Below, in pieces: positions 17,432 to 26,880 of a DNA stretch of 64,000 nt. Numbering within the stretch: position 1 is the first letter of the stretch; each line of letters begins with the position of its first letter. Position numbers and translations under genes: made by a program. The notes under the pieces are model-generated. The model searched no databases and was not told the origin of the DNA. It saw only the letters and a list, made by a program, of their open reading frames with translations. Source of the stretch: Sutcliffiella horikoshii (GTDB taxonomy: Bacteria > Bacillota > Bacilli > Bacillales > Bacillaceae_I); the NCBI RefSeq assembly GCF_021991925.1, contig NZ_RXZI01000003.1:310001-374000 (forward strand), written 5' to 3'.

Positions 17432-18138
17432 TGATAGAACTGGAAAAGAAACATTACATCCTGCTAAGCTCTTGTGTTCTCCTGATCGTATTGGGTATCG
17501 CCGGTTTCTACTATTTGACTTATGCGCCAATGGAAGCAAGGGCACAACAGTTGCATGACGAGAAAAAAATAGAAGAGCAGCTTATCCAAGTGTTGGAGCA
17601 ACAGGAGGAAACGGCTAACGCAACCGGCAATACAACGGTTGAGCTTCAACGTAAGATTCCCGTCACCCCTTATTTAGAGCAACTCATTTTGGAATTGGAA
17701 AAGGCAGAAGTCCTATCAAATAGTAGAATCGTAAGTATGACTTTCGGGGAGGGTGAGTTCATTCCTGCCGGTACAACCTTGGAAGAATATGAAACGATAC
17801 ATGAAAATGAAGAGGAAACAGTCCAGGATGAAGCGTATTTACCAGAGGGCCTGAAGAAAGTGACGGTCAATCTATCCGTTGAATCGGACGTATATGAAGA
17901 TTTGACCACCTTTCTTTCTTCCCTGGAAAGTTTGACACGGATAACGCAGGTGGAATCCGTAAGCTTCACCGGTCTACCGGAAGTGACGTCGACCGAACAG
18001 GAGTTGGAATCTCTTACTTATTCCGTAACCCTTTCAGCATTTTACCATCCTGAACTTGATGATCTTGTAGAAGACCTACCACCTTTATCAGTTCCGGAAC
18101 CAAGTAACCGTACCAATCCATTTATCGACACCAACTAA
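17428..18138 (+). CDS. pilO: Type IV pilus assembly protein PilO
   Basis: Bitopic partner of PilN. 236 residues. Seen: short cytoplasmic N-terminus, one transmembrane helix (about 10-32), coiled coil (about 35-65), and an external domain with IPVTPYLEQLILELEKAEV..SRIVSM, matching the PilO pattern of a 'P...L..LL..L...A' helix before the ferredoxin-like fold. It is the last gene of the pilus operon and is followed by a terminator. No pilQ secretin is present, as expected for a single-membrane cell. Confidence 0.85.
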   Translation: MMIELEKKHYILLSSCVLLIVLGIAGFYYLTYAPMEARAQQLHDEKKIEEQLIQVLEQQEETANATGNTTVELQRKIPVTPYLEQLILELEKAEVLSNSRIVSMTFGEGEFIPAGTTLEEYETIHENEEETVQDEAYLPEGLKKVTVNLSVESDVYEDLTTFLSSLESLTRITQVESVSFTGLPEVTSTEQELESLTYSVTLSAFYHPELDDLVEDLPPLSVPEPSNRTNPFIDTN

Positions 18139-18198
18139 TTATTTCCGTGGAAATAGTCGAATTCATCTTCGCGTTGGATATTGTGTCGGAAAAGAATT

Positions 18199-18232
18199 AG
18201 GACAAGACGACAAAAGTCTTGTTCTTTTTTTT
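18199..18232 (+). terminator. Rho-independent terminator of the pilus operon
   Basis: GGACAAGAC/GTCTTGTTC stem with a short loop, followed by eight T residues, 60 bases after pilO. Confidence 0.88.
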
Positions 18233-18302
18233 ATGGCCTATGATAGGATAAAACAAATCTAACCAAGACAAAATTTGTCAAACGTAAACGGAGGTGGGGA
18301 AA

Positions 18303-19415
18303 GTGGACAATCACCAGGTGAAAATAAAGATTAATGGAAAAGAAAAGCCGTACGGAAATGGAAAGAAGAAAAAGAATTACAAAGAGAAAGTGCCGCCTCA
18401 GCAAAAAGAGGTCTCGATTAAGGATATCCCGGAAGAGGAACTGCCGATCATCATTGTGGACGAGTCAGCTGCAGCTGCTGAAAAGAAAGAGGAAGAATTT
18501 GAGTGGGTCCTACCGAAAGAACCCCAAAAAGACCCAAAGAAGTCAAAGGATCCAAAGGATTCACAAGATAAGACCTCTTATATTGAAGATCTCCGTCAGA
18601 TGAATAAAGACAAAGGAACAAAGGTGCGCCCGACCCCTTTTGGTAAAAAGAAAAAGCTTGCTCCTCCATCCTTCTCAAAGCAGCTTCTATTATCCATTGG
18701 TATGGCTATCGGTATTGGAACATGTTTAGGTTTTCTGATTCTTGCAGTCATGAATATGTCCGGAACACCAGTCAATCCGGAAGTGCCAGCAGCTGCACCG
18801 GTGACGAATCAAACGAATGATGCCCCTGAGACCCCCGCAGTAAGTGGGGAAGGAAATGCCATCATTCCTGCTCAAACTATTTCTGTCCTTCAAGCAGGTG
18901 CTTTTACCACGGCGGAGGGTGCAAATGCAGAAATGGAGCGTCTAAAGTCAGCCGGTTTTCCAGCAACCGCTATAGGTTCTGAACCCACATATGTCTTCAT
19001 GGCAGTCGGACAAAATGTGGAAGGGATGAAGCAAATTGCAGGCGCTGCCCAAAGTAAAGGATTTGAGCCTTATGCAAAAGATATAAGTCTTTCGGAAAAA
19101 ACGATGAATTCCCTTACGGACCAGGATGCCCTCTTGCTTCAAGAAGGACAGGTATTATACAAACAGCTTACCGTTGCGACCGCACTTCTACTTCAGGGCA
19201 GTTCTTTGGATGCTGCAACATCTGAAACCCTTGAAGCCTCCTTCGATAAAGTAGCCGCCATTAAGGATTCGGAATTGACAGAGAGCATTAAAGAATGGAA
19301 GGCAACCCTTTCCGGGGCCTATGAAAGCTTGCAATCCCATCAATCATCCAATAACACCGAAGCACTCTGGGATGCCCAACAAAAACTACTAGATGCAACT
19401 AAATTCTTATATTAA
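18303..19415 (+). CDS. spoIIB: SPOR-domain sporulation protein SpoIIB
   Basis: Septal protein that in B. subtilis helps septal peptidoglycan thinning at the start of engulfment. 370 residues from the GTG at 18303, with GGAGGTG six bases upstream (an in-frame GTG at 18294 overlaps that site). Seen: a charged N-terminus beginning with KIKINGKEKPYG, a single transmembrane helix (about 122-148), a Pro/Ala linker, a SPOR domain (about 190-260, ISVLQAGAFTTAEGANAEM..) that would bind denuded glycan, and a helical C-terminus. Placement between comC and maf matches B. subtilis. Confidence 0.9.
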   Translation: MDNHQVKIKINGKEKPYGNGKKKKNYKEKVPPQQKEVSIKDIPEEELPIIIVDESAAAAEKKEEEFEWVLPKEPQKDPKKSKDPKDSQDKTSYIEDLRQMNKDKGTKVRPTPFGKKKKLAPPSFSKQLLLSIGMAIGIGTCLGFLILAVMNMSGTPVNPEVPAAAPVTNQTNDAPETPAVSGEGNAIIPAQTISVLQAGAFTTAEGANAEMERLKSAGFPATAIGSEPTYVFMAVGQNVEGMKQIAGAAQSKGFEPYAKDISLSEKTMNSLTDQDALLLQEGQVLYKQLTVATALLLQGSSLDAATSETLEASFDKVAAIKDSELTESIKEWKATLSGAYESLQSHQSSNNTEALWDAQQKLLDATKFLY

Positions 19416-19456
19416 TGTAGCGAAAAGAAACGTCAAACTTATTAACGAAACCATAT

Positions 19457-19488
19457 ACACTGAAGCCTAAAATCCAATTTTTGGCTTC
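19457..19488. terminator. Hairpin after spoIIB with loop CTAAAATCCAATTT
   Basis: CACTGAAGCC and GGCTTCAGTG form a perfect 10-bp stem around a loop containing TAAAATCCAATTT. No T-run follows, so it may be an RNA-end or processing structure rather than an intrinsic terminator. The same loop sequence occurs in the hairpin at 19703. Confidence 0.6.
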
Positions 19489-19540
19489 AGTGTGTAGACA
19501 AAGTATAATCTTAAAGAAGTATGCAATACCCATGTTGATC

Positions 19541-19652
19541 GTAGTGGAAGGCGCGCAGACTCCCGCGGGAGGAAGGGACAGGTAAGACCCCGCAACGGAG
19601 TGAGGAGGCTTACGGACCGCCCGCAGGAAAGCGAAGCGCCTGGAACGAAGAA
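19541..19652. repeat. Dispersed structured element, family 1, copy A
   Basis: About 110 bp with the shared blocks GCAGACTCCCGCGGGAGG, GGTAAGACCCCGCA, GAGGAGGCTTACGGACCGCC and GGAAAGCGAAGCGCCTGGAACG. These can pair into a multi-arm structure. It occupies most of the 435-base spoIIB-maf gap, the rest of which holds the two related hairpins at 19457 and 19703. Confidence 0.85.
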
Positions 19653-19702
19653 CAACAAGAAAATGCAAAACTAAAGATAATTAGAGTTTGTCAACAGTCT
19701 AC

Positions 19703-19732
19703 AGCCCTAAAATCCAATTTCGGGGCTTTTTT
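19703..19732 (+). terminator. Rho-independent terminator before maf
   Basis: AGCCCTAAAATCCAATTTCGGGGCT followed by seven T residues. The loop CTAAAATCCAATTT is identical to that of the hairpin at 19457, on the other side of repeat copy A. Confidence 0.8.
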
Positions 19733-19850
19733 TCCGTCCAAAAAACAAACTTCCCAATTAGTCGGAAGATGTTTGGTTCTCTCATAACGTTTGTGATAGG
19801 ATTAACATGTATCTCTCAAACTTACTACTATTTGCGAAAGGTGATAAAAC

Positions 19851-20408
19851 ATGAAACCTCTTATTTTAGCCTCAGGATCCCCCAGAAGAAAGGAACTTCT
19901 CCAACAAGTACACCTACCTTTTACCGTGAAGGTGAGCAACATCGAAGAAACCTTCGACCCTTCCCTGACACCAGAAGAAATTGCGACTACCCTGGCCTAT
20001 CAGAAAGCCCATCATGTCTTTTTGGAAAACCGTGACTCCGTTATCATCGGATCGGATACCATCGTTGTCCTTGGAGACAAAGTGCTCGGTAAACCAGAAA
20101 GTGAAGACGAGGCCAGAGCCACCCTTCGATCACTGAGCGGCAATACACACCACGTCATAAGTGGAGTGGCCATCCTGAGTGAGGAAAAAGAGGTGACCTT
20201 TTACGAAAAAACCTCCGTCACGTTTTGGGAGCTTACCGATGAGGATATCGAATTTTACATCCAATCAGGAGAACCGATGGACAAAGCTGGTTCTTACGGG
20301 ATTCAGGAAGTCGGGGCCCTTTTTGTAAAAGAGATCAAAGGAGACTACTTTTCGATTGTGGGACTTCCGCTTTCAAGAACGATTCGTGAATTGAAAAGTT
20401 TTCAATAG
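19851..20408 (+). CDS. maf: Maf family nucleoside triphosphate pyrophosphatase
   Basis: Hydrolyses the alpha-beta bond of dTTP/UTP and modified nucleotides; B. subtilis Maf also affects septum formation. 185 residues, full length, GAAAGGTG upstream. Seen: N-terminal LILASGSPRRKELL (the SxSPRR nucleotide-binding motif), a YQKAHHV segment, SDTIVVLGDKVLGKP with catalytic Asp, and GSYGIQEVGALFVKEIKGDYFSIVGLPL. The neighbours spoIIB and radC are as in B. subtilis. Confidence 0.94.
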   Translation: MKPLILASGSPRRKELLQQVHLPFTVKVSNIEETFDPSLTPEEIATTLAYQKAHHVFLENRDSVIIGSDTIVVLGDKVLGKPESEDEARATLRSLSGNTHHVISGVAILSEEKEVTFYEKTSVTFWELTDEDIEFYIQSGEPMDKAGSYGIQEVGALFVKEIKGDYFSIVGLPLSRTIRELKSFQ

Positions 20409-20409
20409 A

Positions 20410-20596
20410 AGGCTCTTTTTGTAAAACTTAGTTGCTGTTTCGTATGGATATATCAATCGTTATTTTCCTTACTGTCGTGCTCTTTTCCCTGCTGTACGTA
20501 ATAACAAGCTTGCACCTTTTAGAGTACATAATTAGTAAAAAGTCCAATTGATGACTTTTTACAGGAAAATAGCAACAATCTTTGAGAAAAGAGCCT
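20410..20596. repeat. Dispersed element family 2, copy 1, imperfect inverted ends
   Basis: Left end AAGGCTCTTTTTGTAAAACT and right end (complement) TTAGGCTCTTTTCTCAAAGA form imperfect terminal inverted repeats that continue into TTGTTGCTA-like sequence on both sides. Inside is a second hairpin with arms AAAAAGTC/GACTTTTT. The same ends and an internal GAAAAGAGCACG block recur at 55129-55287. No open reading frame of substance is present. It fills the maf-radC gap. Confidence 0.75.
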
Positions 20597-20648
20597 AATA
20601 GAACGGTCGTTGCATGACCCTCCATCCACTTTAAGGGGAGGAAGAATA

Positions 20649-21347
20649 TTGGAATCCACCACATCCACTGCACTGATGATTAAAGATTATCCCGAAGATC
20701 AACGGCCGCGAGAGCGAATGATACAGGATGGACCGAAAAGCTTGTCCAACCATGAACTGCTGGCCATCCTGCTACGTACTGGTTCAAAGGACGAATCTGT
20801 TCTGCAGCTGGCAAATAAGCTCCTGATAAATTTTGAAGGGTTGCGCCTATTAAAGGATGCTTCTATTGAAGAGATAACCGACACCAAGGGAATCGGGAAG
20901 GTGAAAGCCGTTCAGATTATGGCTGCCGTGGAACTTGGCCGAAGGATCCACCGCTTGCAATATGAAGACCGCTATGTCATCCGATCTCCGGAGGATGCAG
21001 CCAATTATGTCATGGAAGATATGAGGTTTTTATCACAGGAACATTTTGTTTGCCTCTATCTTAATACGAAAAATCAGGTCCTTCATCAACAGACTGTCTT
21101 TATCGGCAGCTTAAATGCCTCCATTGTGCATCCGCGCGAGGTATTCAAGGAAGCTTTCAGGCGATCTGCCGCCTCGTTCATCTGTATCCATAATCATCCA
21201 TCAGGCGACCCTGCTCCGAGCCGTGAGGATATAGATGTGACAAAACGGTTAAGAGAATGCGGCAAGCTGATTGGCATAGAGCTTTTGGACCATTTGATCA
21301 TAGGTGATCAGAAATTCATCAGTTTAAAAGAAAAAGGCTATGTGTAA
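20649..21347 (+). CDS. radC: RadC/MPN (JAB) domain protein
   Basis: Member of the RadC family (UPF0758), whose molecular function is unsettled; a DNA repair role is historical. 232 residues from the TTG at 20649, with GGGGAGGAAG seven bases upstream; the family is about 230 long, which supports this start. Seen: an N-terminal helix-hairpin-helix part (LSNHELLAILLRTGS..IEEITDTKGIGKVKA) and a C-terminal JAB metalloprotease fold with the metal motif HNHPSGDPAPSREDI. Lies between maf and mreB as in other Bacilli. Confidence 0.93.
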   Translation: MESTTSTALMIKDYPEDQRPRERMIQDGPKSLSNHELLAILLRTGSKDESVLQLANKLLINFEGLRLLKDASIEEITDTKGIGKVKAVQIMAAVELGRRIHRLQYEDRYVIRSPEDAANYVMEDMRFLSQEHFVCLYLNTKNQVLHQQTVFIGSLNASIVHPREVFKEAFRRSAASFICIHNHPSGDPAPSREDIDVTKRLRECGKLIGIELLDHLIIGDQKFISLKEKGYV

Positions 21348-21350
21348 TAC

Positions 21351-21379
21351 TAGGCATTTTCAATATCCTACGCTATAAT
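21351..21379 (+). promoter_or_regulatory. Putative sigma-A promoter of mreB
   Basis: TAGGCA, 17 bases, TATAAT (perfect -10), directly after the radC stop and about 160 bases before mreB, giving a long untranslated leader. Confidence 0.5.
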
Positions 21380-21515
21380 ATTACTCATGAGTTTCGAAGG
21401 ACAACCTTCTTAATCCATCAAATTTCTACAAAAAAACTTATCCACATGTTTATGAAAATAAAAGGGCATGCTTCGTCCGTTTTATCACTTTTCATTTACC
21501 ACTATTACGCATTAG

Positions 21516-22556
<1,041 letters not shown>

Positions 22557-22570
22557 GTAGGTGTTAAGTC

Positions 22571-23458
22571 ATGCCACAATTTTTCCTCAATAAAAGGTTG
22601 ATTATTTTGTTGGTGAGCTTAATTTTTCTGGTGGCATTGATTGGTTTCTCTTTAAAAGAACGGGACGATTTGACATGGCCTGAACAGTTCGTAAAGGACT
22701 CGACAGGCTTTGTCCAATCTATCTTTTATAGGCCCGCACATTTTGTCGCGGGCTTCTTTGATAATGTAGGTTATTTAAAAGATACGTATGAAGAGAATAA
22801 GTTGCTGCGTGCTAGACTAGAAGAATATGCTCTTTTAGAAACAAAGGTCCAGAAGCTAGAAAAAGAAAATGATGAATTCCGTGAAGTGATCGGGGAACTC
22901 GATTCGCTTCGTGATTATGAACCAAAGCCTGCCACCGTCATTGGCAGAAACCCAGATCAATGGGTCGAGCAAATCACGGTGAATAAAGGGAAGCAAAACG
23001 GTGTGGAAAAGGACATGGCAGTCGTCACCTCTGGGGGACTGATCGGTAAGGTCAAACATGCCAATGCCTTTACTTCCACGGTGCAACTCCTGAGTTCTTT
23101 GGATCCAAAGAACCGCATCTCTGCGTACATACAAGGGGAAGAGGACATATTTGGATTGATTGAAGGATATGACGAAGAAAAAGGTGCCCTTCTGTTAAAA
23201 CGTATCCCTCACCAGGCGGAAGTCAAGGAAGGGGAAACCGTACTTTCCTCTGGGTTAGGCGGTGTATTCCCGGAAGGTCTGATGATTGGTGAAGTGACGG
23301 AGGTTGTGGCAGATGAGTATGGCTTGACACAGATGGCCTATGTCAAGCCAGCTGCAGATTTCTATAACATCACTCAGGTTATGATTGTAAAACGAACACT
23401 CATATCAGGAGAAGGGGAACCAACAGAAGAAGCTGCCGAAGAGGGGGGCTCTGAGTGA
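22571..23458 (+). CDS. mreC: Rod-shape determining protein MreC
   Basis: Bitopic elongasome protein outside the membrane, coupling MreB to wall enzymes. 295 residues. Seen: N-terminal transmembrane helix (about 9-28), a coiled coil (about 70-110), then the beta-barrel MreC core with IGRNPDQWVEQITVNKGKQNGVEKDMAV and GLIGKVKHAN..STVQLLSSLDPKNRIS. The C-terminal tail is acidic. Its stop codon overlaps the mreD GTG start by four bases (GTGA). Confidence 0.96.
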   Translation: MPQFFLNKRLIILLVSLIFLVALIGFSLKERDDLTWPEQFVKDSTGFVQSIFYRPAHFVAGFFDNVGYLKDTYEENKLLRARLEEYALLETKVQKLEKENDEFREVIGELDSLRDYEPKPATVIGRNPDQWVEQITVNKGKQNGVEKDMAVVTSGGLIGKVKHANAFTSTVQLLSSLDPKNRISAYIQGEEDIFGLIEGYDEEKGALLLKRIPHQAEVKEGETVLSSGLGGVFPEGLMIGEVTEVVADEYGLTQMAYVKPAADFYNITQVMIVKRTLISGEGEPTEEAAEEGGSE

Positions 23459-23976
23459 GAAAATATATCTTACCAGCCCTGCTTCTTTTCTTATTTATAC
23501 TTGAAAGCATGAGCGTCGATTTCTTTGGCCTACACGATATCCGGGAAGACTGGATTATCGTACCTAGGTTTCTGTTGATTGTCATCGTCCTCTGTGCCAT
23601 TTATACAAGCCCATATGTGGGCCTGATCTGTGCCATGCTGTTCGGCTTTCTCTATGATATAGTTTATACGGAAATCCTGGGTGTGTATTTGTTTGCATTC
23701 GGGGTGTCCGTTTATATTGTTTCCGGGATCTTGAGATTTGTGAACACAAACTACCTGATATCCTTTTTACTGGTGTTGCTATCCATTACCATCACCGAGC
23801 ACCTTGTATTTGGAATCCATTCCTTGATTGGGACAACACAACTGATCCATTCTGAATTTTTATCAATGCGGGTCGTGCCAACACTAGTATTTAACGCCAT
23901 CATTGCATTAATACTATTATTCCCAATCAAACTCTTCATGGAACGCCTTGCAATCGAACAAAAGGATGAGTTGTAA
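23455..23976 (+). CDS. mreD: Rod-shape determining protein MreD
   Basis: Integral membrane partner of MreC in the elongasome. 173 residues from a GTG that overlaps the mreC stop. Seen: five to six hydrophobic helices, with a PRFLLIVIVLCAIYTSPYVGLICAMLFGFLYDIVY stretch typical of MreD, in which GFLYDI is the conserved motif. It is the last gene of the mre operon; a repeat copy and a terminator separate it from minC. Confidence 0.93.
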   Translation: MRKYILPALLLFLFILESMSVDFFGLHDIREDWIIVPRFLLIVIVLCAIYTSPYVGLICAMLFGFLYDIVYTEILGVYLFAFGVSVYIVSGILRFVNTNYLISFLLVLLSITITEHLVFGIHSLIGTTQLIHSEFLSMRVVPTLVFNAIIALILLFPIKLFMERLAIEQKDEL

Positions 23977-24008
23977 GTTAAATAATCATTGTAAATGTAA
24001 GTATTCTA

Positions 24009-24135
24009 GCTTTTGATTGGAGCACAAGGCGAAGACTCCTACGGGAGGTAGCGCTTAGTGGAGACCCCGCAGGCTTGCCGAGGAGGCTCCACAAGCGCCC
24101 CGTGGAAAGCGAAGCCTAGTGCGTAAATCAAAAGC
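24009..24135. repeat. Dispersed structured element, family 1, copy B
   Basis: Bounded by perfect 10-bp inverted ends GCTTTTGATT and AATCAAAAGC, with the family blocks GAAGACTCCTACGGGAGG, GGAGACCCCGCAGGC, GAGGAGGCTCC and GGAAAGCGAAGCC inside. With the terminator that follows, it accounts for most of the 323-base mreD-minC gap. Confidence 0.87.
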
Positions 24136-24162
24136 GGAGTTACAAGGGAACTAAAAGTTATT

Positions 24163-24200
24163 GGAAAAGCCCCATCCCCCAAAAAGGGACGGGCTTTTCC
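24163..24200 (+). terminator. Terminator between mreD and minC
   Basis: GGAAAAGCCC and GGGCTTTTCC form a 10-bp stem extended inward by TCCC/GGGA. It ends the mreBCD transcript and separates minCD, which in B. subtilis can be co-transcribed with mre. Confidence 0.8.
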
Positions 24201-24299
24201 ATTACATAAAAAATCTAGCAATCTTTTTTTATTTTATGGATATAGGAAAAAGGAAATAGAAGGACAATGTCGAATTATATACTTGTTGAGGTGAACGTC

Positions 24300-24986
24300 G
24301 TGAATAGACAAAAACAACAGTATGTAACCATTAAGGGCACAAAAGAGGGCTTAACCCTGCATCTCGATGATACATGCTCGTTTCCAGAGCTTTTAGCTGA
24401 AATAGAAGCAAAATTAACGTCGAATAGCAATCCGGACGAAGCTCCGCTTTTAGGTGTACGTCTAAGAGTCGGAAATCGTTACCTAACCAATAAGCAACAG
24501 GAAAAATTACGAAATGTAATTCGAAGCAAGAAGAACTTTATTGTGGAAGACATAGAAAGCAATGTAGTCACAAAAGAACAGGCAATCCAATGGAAAAAAG
24601 AGTCTGAGATTCTACCTGTTGCAAGGATGATCCGATCAGGGCAAGTGCTAGAAGTGGAGGGAGATCTCCTCTTGATAGGCGATGTCAATCCTGGAGGTAC
24701 GGTGAAGGCAGGCGGCAATGTATTCGTTATGGGTGCGTTGCGGGGAAGTGCCTATGCTGGCCTACAAGGCAAAAGGGATGCCATCATAGCTGCAAGTTTG
24801 ATGAAGCCTACATTGCTTTCCATTGATAACACAATAAACCGCGCTCCAGATTTAAGTGAGCAACTAGAAGGAAGCAGTGAAATGGAATGCGCCTATATAG
24901 ATGATCAAGAACAAATTGTCATAGACCGCTTACAATTGCTTTCACAACTAAGACCGATGTTAACACGGCTTGAAAGGAGAATGTAA
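24300..24986 (+). CDS. minC: Septum site-determining protein MinC
   Basis: FtsZ polymerisation inhibitor that blocks division at poles and used septa. 228 residues from the GTG at 24300 (GAGGTGA about six bases upstream); B. subtilis MinC also begins close to QQYVTIKGTK, which rules out the upstream in-frame start at 24267. Seen: N-terminal FtsZ-inhibiting domain (about 1-100) and the C-terminal beta-helix MinC_C domain with RSGQVLEVEGDLLLIGDVNPGG and AGGNVFVMGALRG that dimerises and binds MinD. Three bases before minD. Confidence 0.95.
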   Translation: MNRQKQQYVTIKGTKEGLTLHLDDTCSFPELLAEIEAKLTSNSNPDEAPLLGVRLRVGNRYLTNKQQEKLRNVIRSKKNFIVEDIESNVVTKEQAIQWKKESEILPVARMIRSGQVLEVEGDLLLIGDVNPGGTVKAGGNVFVMGALRGSAYAGLQGKRDAIIAASLMKPTLLSIDNTINRAPDLSEQLEGSSEMECAYIDDQEQIVIDRLQLLSQLRPMLTRLERRM

Positions 24987-24989
24987 CAA

Positions 24990-25790
24990 GTGGGAGAGGC
25001 TATCGTAATTACTTCCGGTAAAGGTGGAGTCGGTAAAACGACAACTTCTGCAAATATAGGAACGGCTCTTGCATTACAAGGAAAAAGAGTATGTTTGATA
25101 GATACAGATATCGGGTTAAGGAATCTCGATGTTGTCATGGGACTTGAGAACCGTATCATTTATGATTTGGTCGATGTCATTGAAGGTCGTTGCAAAACCC
25201 ATCAGGCTTTGATCAATGATAAACGCTTCGAATGCCTGAAGCTTTTGCCTGCAGCGCAAACGAGTGATAAGTCTGCTGTAAAACCGGAACAAATGAAAAA
25301 ACTCGTGATGGAGCTGAAGCAGGACTATGATTATATCATCATAGACTGTCCTGCTGGTATCGAGCAGGGCTTCCAGAATGCCATTGCCGGTGCTGATAGA
25401 GCAATTGTTGTCACAACACCTGAAGTGTCTTCTGTACGTGATGCAGACCGTATCATTGGTTTGCTCGAGAAAGAGGAAAACATCCAACCTCCTCGTCTTG
25501 TTGTCAATCGTATTCGAAACCATATGGTAAAGAACGGTGAGATGCTCGATGTAGATGAGATTGTATCCATACTTGCCATCGACATCATTGGTATCGTTGC
25601 AGATGACGACAGCGTCATCCGCGCATCCAACAGCGGGGAACCGATTGTCATGGACCCAACAAGCAAAGCGTCCATCGCATATCGCAACATTGCGCGACGC
25701 ATCCTTGGTGAATCCGTCCCATTGCAATCCCTTGAAGATGAAAACAGGGGCGTCATGTTCAAAATTAAAAAATTCTTTGGCGTACGCTAA
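24990..25790 (+). CDS. minD: Septum site-determining ATPase MinD
   Basis: Membrane-binding ParA-family ATPase that recruits MinC. 266 residues from GTG 24990. Seen: deviant Walker A GKGGVGKT (10-17), DTDIGLRNLDVVMGLENR, IIDCPAGIEQGF, and a C-terminal amphipathic helix (MFKIKKFFGVR) that serves as membrane anchor. No MinE gene is present, as in Bacillus, which uses DivIVA/MinJ. A hairpin with a weak T-tract follows. Confidence 0.97.
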   Translation: MGEAIVITSGKGGVGKTTTSANIGTALALQGKRVCLIDTDIGLRNLDVVMGLENRIIYDLVDVIEGRCKTHQALINDKRFECLKLLPAAQTSDKSAVKPEQMKKLVMELKQDYDYIIIDCPAGIEQGFQNAIAGADRAIVVTTPEVSSVRDADRIIGLLEKEENIQPPRLVVNRIRNHMVKNGEMLDVDEIVSILAIDIIGIVADDDSVIRASNSGEPIVMDPTSKASIAYRNIARRILGESVPLQSLEDENRGVMFKIKKFFGVR

Positions 25791-25800
25791 GGTTTCAATG

Positions 25801-25831
25801 GAGCCGTCTCTTAAAAGAGGCGGCTTTATTT
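25801..25831 (+). terminator. Hairpin after minD
   Basis: GCCGTCTC and GAGGCGGC stem, loop TTAAAA, then TTTATTT. The T-tract is weak and ends next to the following gene, so read-through is likely. Confidence 0.6.
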
Positions 25832-25850
25832 GAATAGGAGAGGAACAAAA

Positions 25851-26828
25851 TTGAAGAAGACGAGAAAAGCATTAAAGTATTTTGCTATCGGTATTATTAT
25901 ATTGATTGTTTTTATATTTATAAATAACACTTCTCTCTTTATGGATAGAGAGAGTGTTGAAGCGAAATATCTTGCTCATCGTGGTGTCCATCAAACATTT
26001 GCAATGGAAGGCATTACCTGGGATGCATGCACGGCAGAACGTATTTATGAGCCTGAACATGCCTATATCGAAAATACTATCTCTTCCATGGAGGAGGCGT
26101 TTCGTCTTGGGGCAGAAATAGTAGAATTGGATGTTCATCCAACAACGGATGGAGAATTTGCCGTATTTCATGATTGGACATTGGAATGCCGTACAGACGG
26201 TGTGGGGGTGACCCGCGAACATTCCATGGAGGAACTGCGTCAATTGGATGTTGGATATGGTTATACCGCAGATGGCGGAAAAACATTCCCATTCCGAGGA
26301 AAAGGAATAGGACTCATCCCGACACTTGGAGAAGTGTTAGATCACTTCCCAAATCAAGAGCTACTGATCCACATTAAAAGTGATGATCCAAAAGAGGGCA
26401 CACTTCTAGCGGATTATTTAGAAAAGTACTCCGTCAATGGGAGTGATCAATTAACCGTCTATGGAGGAGACCAACCTATCTCCTCCTTAAAAAACATGGT
26501 GCCAGATAGGAGAGTAATGTCCAAAGGTACGATGAAGAGTTGCCTAATCCCATACCTTGCCATTGGATGGACCGGATATGTTCCGGAAGCGTGTGAAGGA
26601 ACACAACTCCATGTACCCGAAAAGATTGGCCCGTTTCTATGGGGATGGTCCGGCAAGTTTCACGAACGTATGGAAAAAGTAGATACAAGGGTGGTTATGG
26701 TTGCCGGGGATGGAGGGTTTTCAGAAGGGTTCGATACATTAGAAGACTTGGAGCGGATTCCGGATTATTTCTCGGGATATGTTTGGACGAACCGGATAGA
26801 TGTTGTAAGTAAGTCTAATAAAGAATAG
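25851..26828 (+). CDS. Glycerophosphodiester phosphodiesterase family protein, membrane-anchored
   Basis: Predicted to cleave glycerophosphodiesters to sn-glycerol-3-phosphate and an alcohol. 325 residues from the TTG at 25851, with AGGAGAGG seven bases upstream. Seen: one N-terminal transmembrane segment (about 8-26), then a GDPD barrel: AHRGVH with the catalytic His, a downstream YIENTISSMEEAFRLGAEIVELDVH in which ENT and E.D are metal ligands, TTDGEFAVFHDWTLE with the second His, and LLIHIKS. The C-terminal half (PYLAIGWTGYVPEACEGTQLHVPE) is less typical. The gene is not at this position in B. subtilis; it marks the start of an inserted block between minD and spoIVFA. A role in recycling lipid or teichoic acid fragments is inference. 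Confidence 0.85.
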   Translation: MKKTRKALKYFAIGIIILIVFIFINNTSLFMDRESVEAKYLAHRGVHQTFAMEGITWDACTAERIYEPEHAYIENTISSMEEAFRLGAEIVELDVHPTTDGEFAVFHDWTLECRTDGVGVTREHSMEELRQLDVGYGYTADGGKTFPFRGKGIGLIPTLGEVLDHFPNQELLIHIKSDDPKEGTLLADYLEKYSVNGSDQLTVYGGDQPISSLKNMVPDRRVMSKGTMKSCLIPYLAIGWTGYVPEACEGTQLHVPEKIGPFLWGWSGKFHERMEKVDTRVVMVAGDGGFSEGFDTLEDLERIPDYFSGYVWTNRIDVVSKSNKE

Positions 26829-26829
26829 T

Positions 26830-26872
26830 AAAAAACTAGTTTCCTTTTACAACGAGGAAACTAGCTTTTTCT
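26830..26872. terminator. Bidirectional terminator between convergent genes
   Basis: AAAAACTAGTTTCCT and AGGAAACTAGCTTTTT form a long stem with T-runs on both strands, between the phosphodiesterase gene (plus) and the pilin-like gene (minus). Confidence 0.88.
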
Positions 26873-26880
26873 AAAAGCAG

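Noticed and set aside
24039-24221. Small frames within dispersed repeats (also 19399-19668, 29345-29563, 37446-37827, 51835-52035)
   Set aside because: They follow the repeat, not a conserved protein, and differ in frame from copy to copy.
25116-25727. 203-residue frame antisense to minD
   Set aside because: Entirely inside the conserved minD gene, with no ribosome site and a Cys/His-rich random-looking sequence.
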